From: Alphaproteobacteria bacterium | GTDB taxonomy: Bacteria; Pseudomonadota; Alphaproteobacteria; UBA8366; Aestuariispiraceae | Reading direction: 5' to 3' | NCBI GenBank assembly: GCA_024743195.1 | Contig: JANSXE010000013.1 | Span: 42,325-106,324 of the forward strand | Length of the DNA stretch: 64,000 bases | In this document: piece after piece, positions 58,678 through 64,000 of the stretch | Position numbering within the stretch: the stretch's first letter is position 1 | Layout of the letters: every line of letters begins with the position of its first letter | The notes under the pieces: model-generated | What the model was told of the DNA's origin: nothing | Database searches by the model: none | What the model saw: only the letters and a program-made list of their open reading frames with translations | Program-made: the position numbers and the translations under genes

Positions 58678-58809
58678 AAGAAAAGCCCGCGGATTGCCGG
58701 CTGCGTCCACGGTCCGCGCGTCGATATGACGCTGCCCCGAGACGCCCTGTTCCGCGTCGGCGCTTATGGGCGCCGACGCCGTTATTCGCTGCAAGGAAAC
58801 GGGAAGGAA

Positions 58810-58886
58810 TGGCGGGAGTGACGGGGCTCGAACCCGCGACCTCCGGCGTGACAGGCCGGCACTCTAACCAACTGAGCTACACCCCC
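58810..58886 (-). tRNA. tRNA-Asp (GTC)
   Basis: 77 bases on the - strand including encoded CCA. Acceptor arms GGGGGTG and CACTCCC pair with one G-U, the discriminator is G, as for tRNA-Asp. The D-arm TAGCTCAGTTGGTTAGAG, the anticodon loop CTGTCAC with GTC and the T-loop GGTTCGAG are all normal. Confidence 0.96.
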
Positions 58887-59019
58887 GCACTACGAACCGG
58901 AAGCGCGTCTGGCCGCGCCCCGCAACGTCCGTAAGGCAGCGCGTAGGTAATCCCTCCCCGCCCCCCTGTCAAGCAAGCCCACGGAAGGAGATGGCGTTTT
59001 TTTGACGGTCGATCAAAGG

Positions 59020-59091
59020 CCCCGGCACGCGCCCCGGCACGCGTCCCGCCACGCGCCCCGGCACGCGCCCCGGCACGCGCCCCGGCACGCG
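59020..59091. repeat. 12-base tandem repeat, six copies
   Basis: The unit CCCCGGCACGCG is repeated six times head to tail from 59020 to 59091; copy three differs at two bases (TCCCGCCACGCG). It lies between tRNA-Asp and the 3' end of the receiver gene, outside any convincing gene. Confidence 0.9.
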
Positions 59092-59105
59092 CATCGCCCA
59101 CCGAG

Positions 59106-59495
59106 TCAGAACTCGAAATACCGGCACAGCACCGGCGCGACGGTCCCGACGCGGACCGGCTTATGCACAACCTCGACCATGCCCGACTCCAAGCAACGGC
59201 GCTTGGTTTCCTCGGTCGTGTCCGCGGTCACCGCGACGATCGGCGCGTCGGAGAGACGTCGCGCAAGGATCTCACGTGCAACGCTCACCCCGTCCCGATC
59301 CGGCATATGCACATCCATCAAGATGATGCCGAAAGGCTCCTCGAGGTTCGCGCCGTCCTGCGGCCCCCGTCGCAGAATGTCCAACGCCCGGGCGCCGGAG
59401 CCCGCTTGCTCGACCGTCAGCCCGAAGGCCTCGCAAAAGGCCTCCAGCACCCGGCGATTCGCGGCGTTGTCGTCGACGATCAATACCCGTCCCAT
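59106..59495 (-). CDS. Single-domain response regulator (CheY-like receiver)
   Basis: A receiver domain alone, 129 residues, without an output domain. The acidic pair is D8/D9 (VLIVDDN), the phosphoacceptor is D61 in ILMDVHMPDRDG, T90 lies in VAVTAD and K112 in VHKP, so it should be phosphorylated. The sequence is closest in style to the receiver domains of hybrid histidine kinases (VDDNAANRRVLE, CLESGM). No histidine kinase or phosphotransfer gene is near. It lies alone between two tRNA genes. A target in signalling or cell-cycle control cannot be named. Confidence 0.9.
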   Translation of the reverse strand: MGRVLIVDDNAANRRVLEAFCEAFGLTVEQAGSGARALDILRRGPQDGANLEEPFGIILMDVHMPDRDGVSVAREILARRLSDAPIVAVTADTTEETKRRCLESGMVEVVHKPVRVGTVAPVLCRYFEF

Positions 59496-59737
59496 CCCGA
59501 TGGACGTCCTTCACCTCATCACTCCCCGCCCAGACGCCCGGTCAGGGTGAACGCGATCTCGATGCTGTCAAACTTTTCTCGCGCAGATAGCGGATGTTTC
59601 TATTTATAATAGCGACGCCCGGCACAGCTTCCAGCCATTGGCGCGCAGCCGCCAGGCGCTGCGCAAAGCCGCTCCCCGTCCGGAGTAGACGGGCCCAGGA
59701 CCGAGGCAAGCCGCTTAAGGGGTCGAAGGAGAAGGAT

Positions 59738-59813
59738 GGTGGGCGGTGACGGGATCGAACCGCCGACCCTCTCGGTGTAAACGAGATGCTCTCCCAGCTG
59801 AGCTAACCGCCCG
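59738..59813 (-). tRNA. tRNA-Val (TAC)
   Basis: 76 bases on the - strand including encoded CCA. Acceptor arms GGGCGGT and ACCGCCC, discriminator A, D-arm TAGCTCAGCTGGGAGAG, anticodon stem TCTCG/CGAGA with loop TTTACAC (anticodon TAC), T-loop GGTTCGAT. Confidence 0.96.
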
Positions 59814-59899
59814 ACGATGAGACGATCTTTAGCGCGACGCACGCCCGACCGCAACGCCGCCCGGCCGCCCGAACGCGGCGGCGACGCCCACAAATGAAG

Positions 59900-59927
59900 A
59901 GGGCCGGCCGCTAGCGCGGCCGGCCCT
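59900..59927 (-). terminator. hupB terminator hairpin
   Basis: AGGGCCGGCCGC (59900-59911) and GCGGCCGGCCCT (59916-59927) form a perfect 12-base stem 30 bases beyond the hupB stop. On the - strand it is followed by CTTCATTTGT, a weak U-rich run. Confidence 0.65.
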
Positions 59928-59957
59928 CCTCGCGAACTGCGCAGACGTCCTAACGGG

Positions 59958-60230
59958 TCAGTTCACCGCGTCCTTCAGCGCCTTACCGGCCTTGAACTTC
60001 GGCTGGTTGGAGGCGGGAATCTGAATCGTCGCGCCGGTCTGCGGATTGCGGCCGGTCGAGGCGGCGCGGTGGCTCACCGAAAAGGTGCCGAAGCCCACGA
60101 GGCGCACCTCGGAGCCGCCCTTCAACGCGCCGCTAATCGAATCGAAGACGGCGTCAACGGCGGCGGCGGCGTCGTTCTTCGACAGCCCGGCCGCAGAAGC
60201 CACACTGGCGACAAGATCGTTTTTGTTCAC
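59958..60230 (-). CDS. hupB: DNA-binding protein HU
   Basis: Nucleoid-associated protein that bends DNA; forms dimers. It has 90 residues, the standard length. [11 protein letters not shown], the strand [14 protein letters not shown] and the arm signature [15 protein letters not shown] are typical HU. The start is a GTG with AAGGGGGG about eight bases upstream. lon lies upstream on the same strand but has its own terminator, so hupB is expressed separately. Confidence 0.97.
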   Translation of the reverse strand: MNKNDLVASVASAAGLSKNDAAAAVDAVFDSISGALKGGSEVRLVGFGTFSVSHRAASTGRNPQTGATIQIPASNQPKFKAGKALKDAVN

Positions 60231-60301
60231 TTTGGAACCCCCCTTGGAAAACGGGATTGGTAAGATAAGGCGTATCGGATGGGTTATCCGGGACGGGTCG
60301 G

Positions 60302-60331
60302 AGTGTAGGCGACCGCCGGATTGAGCGTCAA
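60302..60331 (-). promoter_or_regulatory. hupB promoter
   Basis: On the - strand, TTGACG (60326-60331) and TACACT (60302-60307) have 18-base spacing, one of the best sigma-70 matches in the window. The leader would be about 65 bases. The rest of the 318-base lon-hupB gap is AT-richer than its surroundings (60340-60395) but shows no gene. Confidence 0.6.
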
Positions 60332-60456
60332 TTGGAAACCCGTAGAAAACGCCAGTTTTCCGCGGTTTTTGCGCATAATTTTACGCATGCGCACGGCCCT
60401 CGGGATGCCTGGGCGTCAATCCCCGAACGAAACCGGGGCGCCTGTGCCGCACGCGC

Positions 60457-60492
60457 GAAAAACAAGGCCCCGCGCCGATCGGCGCGGGGCCT
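60457..60492 (-). terminator. lon intrinsic terminator
   Basis: AGGCCCCGCGCC (60465-60476) pairs perfectly with GGCGCGGGGCCT (60481-60492). On the - strand the stem is followed by TTGTTTTTCG, a good U-tract, 57 bases past the lon stop. Confidence 0.8.
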
Positions 60493-60548
60493 GATTCGCC
60501 CGTCTCGCGCGGCCTAGGGCGAATCGGGTCTCCCGGCCGCGCGTCGGA

Positions 60549-62981
<2,433 letters not shown>

Positions 62982-63161
62982 TGCGCTTAAGTCTCCATCA
63001 GGGGGAGCGCCCGCATGTAGTCGGCGGGTCGGCCCATCATACTAGGACTTGTTGTCGTTGGCCCGTCATTTCAAGGCGGGTCGGTCCCGGCGCGACGTCT
63101 AAGGACCTCGTCGGCAGACGGCGCGACTGCAGGGCTTCACGCTGCGTAGGCGGCCGCATCG

Positions 63162-63191
63162 GTTCGGCCGGCGACCGGACGCCGGCCGAAC
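63162..63191 (-). terminator. Hairpin after clpX
   Basis: GTTCGGCCGGCG (63162-63173) and CGCCGGCCGAAC (63180-63191) form a perfect 12-base stem with a six-base loop, 16 bases past the clpX stop. No U-tract follows. It probably ends the clpX transcript, leaving lon its own promoter in 62982-63160. Confidence 0.55.
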
Positions 63192-63207
63192 GCGCCGACC
63201 GGGCTGA

Positions 63208-64000
<793 letters not shown>

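Noticed and set aside
59000..59016. FNR-like site TTGAC...ATCAA near tRNA-Asp
   Set aside because: The arms are separated by seven bases between TTGA and TCAA, one more than the six required, and no gene has its promoter here.
59020..59091. CRISPR array
   Set aside because: The unit is 12 bases with no spacers and no cas genes, so it is a minisatellite.
59582..59612. Perfect TATAAT on the + strand at 59605-59610
   Set aside because: No acceptable -35 is at 16-18 bases, and there is no + gene downstream before the tRNA on the other strand.
58810..59813. Integrated genetic element at the tRNA genes
   Set aside because: No integrase, no direct repeat of the tRNA 3' ends and no phage or plasmid genes; only a receiver gene and a repeat lie between them.
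63035..63075. Sigma-32 (heat-shock) promoter for lon on the - strand: CTTGAAAT at 63068-63075
   Set aside because: The only TAGTAT-like -10 downstream lies more than 20 bases from it, too far for sigma-32, and the -10 wording does not match the heat-shock form.

Overview
The window is a dense, high-GC chromosomal segment from an alphaproteobacterium, most likely of the Rhodospirillales or a related order. The evidence is the string of gene blocks known from that class: trpD-trpC-moaC-moeA-lexA-comEC-gltX-gltA, then rpsB-tsf-frr-uppS-cdsA-dxr-rseP-bamA-skp-lpxD-fabZ-lpxA-lpxI-lpxB, then lolC-lolD-dnaE, then clpX-lon-hupB-tRNA-nuoA..N-birA-coaX-rnj-mce-DUF1467. LpxI (instead of LpxH), an HTH-less BirA and a GAAC-N7-GAAC SOS box in front of lexA agree with this. 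No transposase, integrase, phage gene, rRNA or CRISPR array is visible.

Layout. 1-4627 (+): tryptophan synthesis (trpDC), molybdenum cofactor synthesis (moaC, moeA) and the SOS repressor lexA. 4656-6854 (-): comEC. 7025-9962 (+): gltX and gltA. 10021-24241 (-): one long envelope and translation cluster (lipid A, outer-membrane assembly, phospholipid and isoprenoid precursors, ribosome recycling, EF-Ts, S2). 24423-27917 (-): dnaE. 28160-29302 (+): a PPK2 polyphosphate kinase with a strong FNR/FixK-type site upstream. 29654-31610 (-): lolDC. 31698-39636 (-): an accessory block with a small exported protein, a P-loop NTPase, a four-gene BMP-type ABC importer, a second PPK2 and a tag-type DNA glycosylase. 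39655-43604 (-): DUF1467, methylmalonyl-CoA epimerase, RNase J, pantothenate kinase III and biotin ligase. 43633-58414 (-): the complete 14-gene complex I operon. 58810-64000 (-): tRNA-Asp, an orphan receiver protein, tRNA-Val, HU, Lon and the 3' part of clpX.

How the parts work together. Most genes are housekeeping: envelope biogenesis (LpxD/A/I/B, FabZ, BamA, Skp, RseP, LolCD, CdsA, UppS, Dxr), respiration (NuoA-N, GltA), translation and proteostasis (S2, EF-Ts, RRF, GltX, Lon, ClpX), and replication and repair (DnaE, LexA, Tag, HU). The least routine parts are the departures from the usual alphaproteobacterial order. pyrH is absent between tsf and frr. proS is absent between DUF1467 and lolC, where about 8 kb of accessory genes sit. 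A ppk2 gene interrupts lolD-dnaE. A single-domain response regulator and a 12-bp minisatellite separate tRNA-Asp from tRNA-Val.

I do not see an obviously new multi-gene defence or biosynthetic system. The best leads are a candidate unannotated small RNA at about 37919-38063 (+) with a very good intrinsic terminator and no gene to own it, a putative class II FNR/FixK promoter on a polyphosphate kinase, and the two PPK2 paralogues lying about 9 kb apart around the accessory block. Synteny and regulatory-site statements are inferences from family knowledge and inspection by eye; no database search was run.
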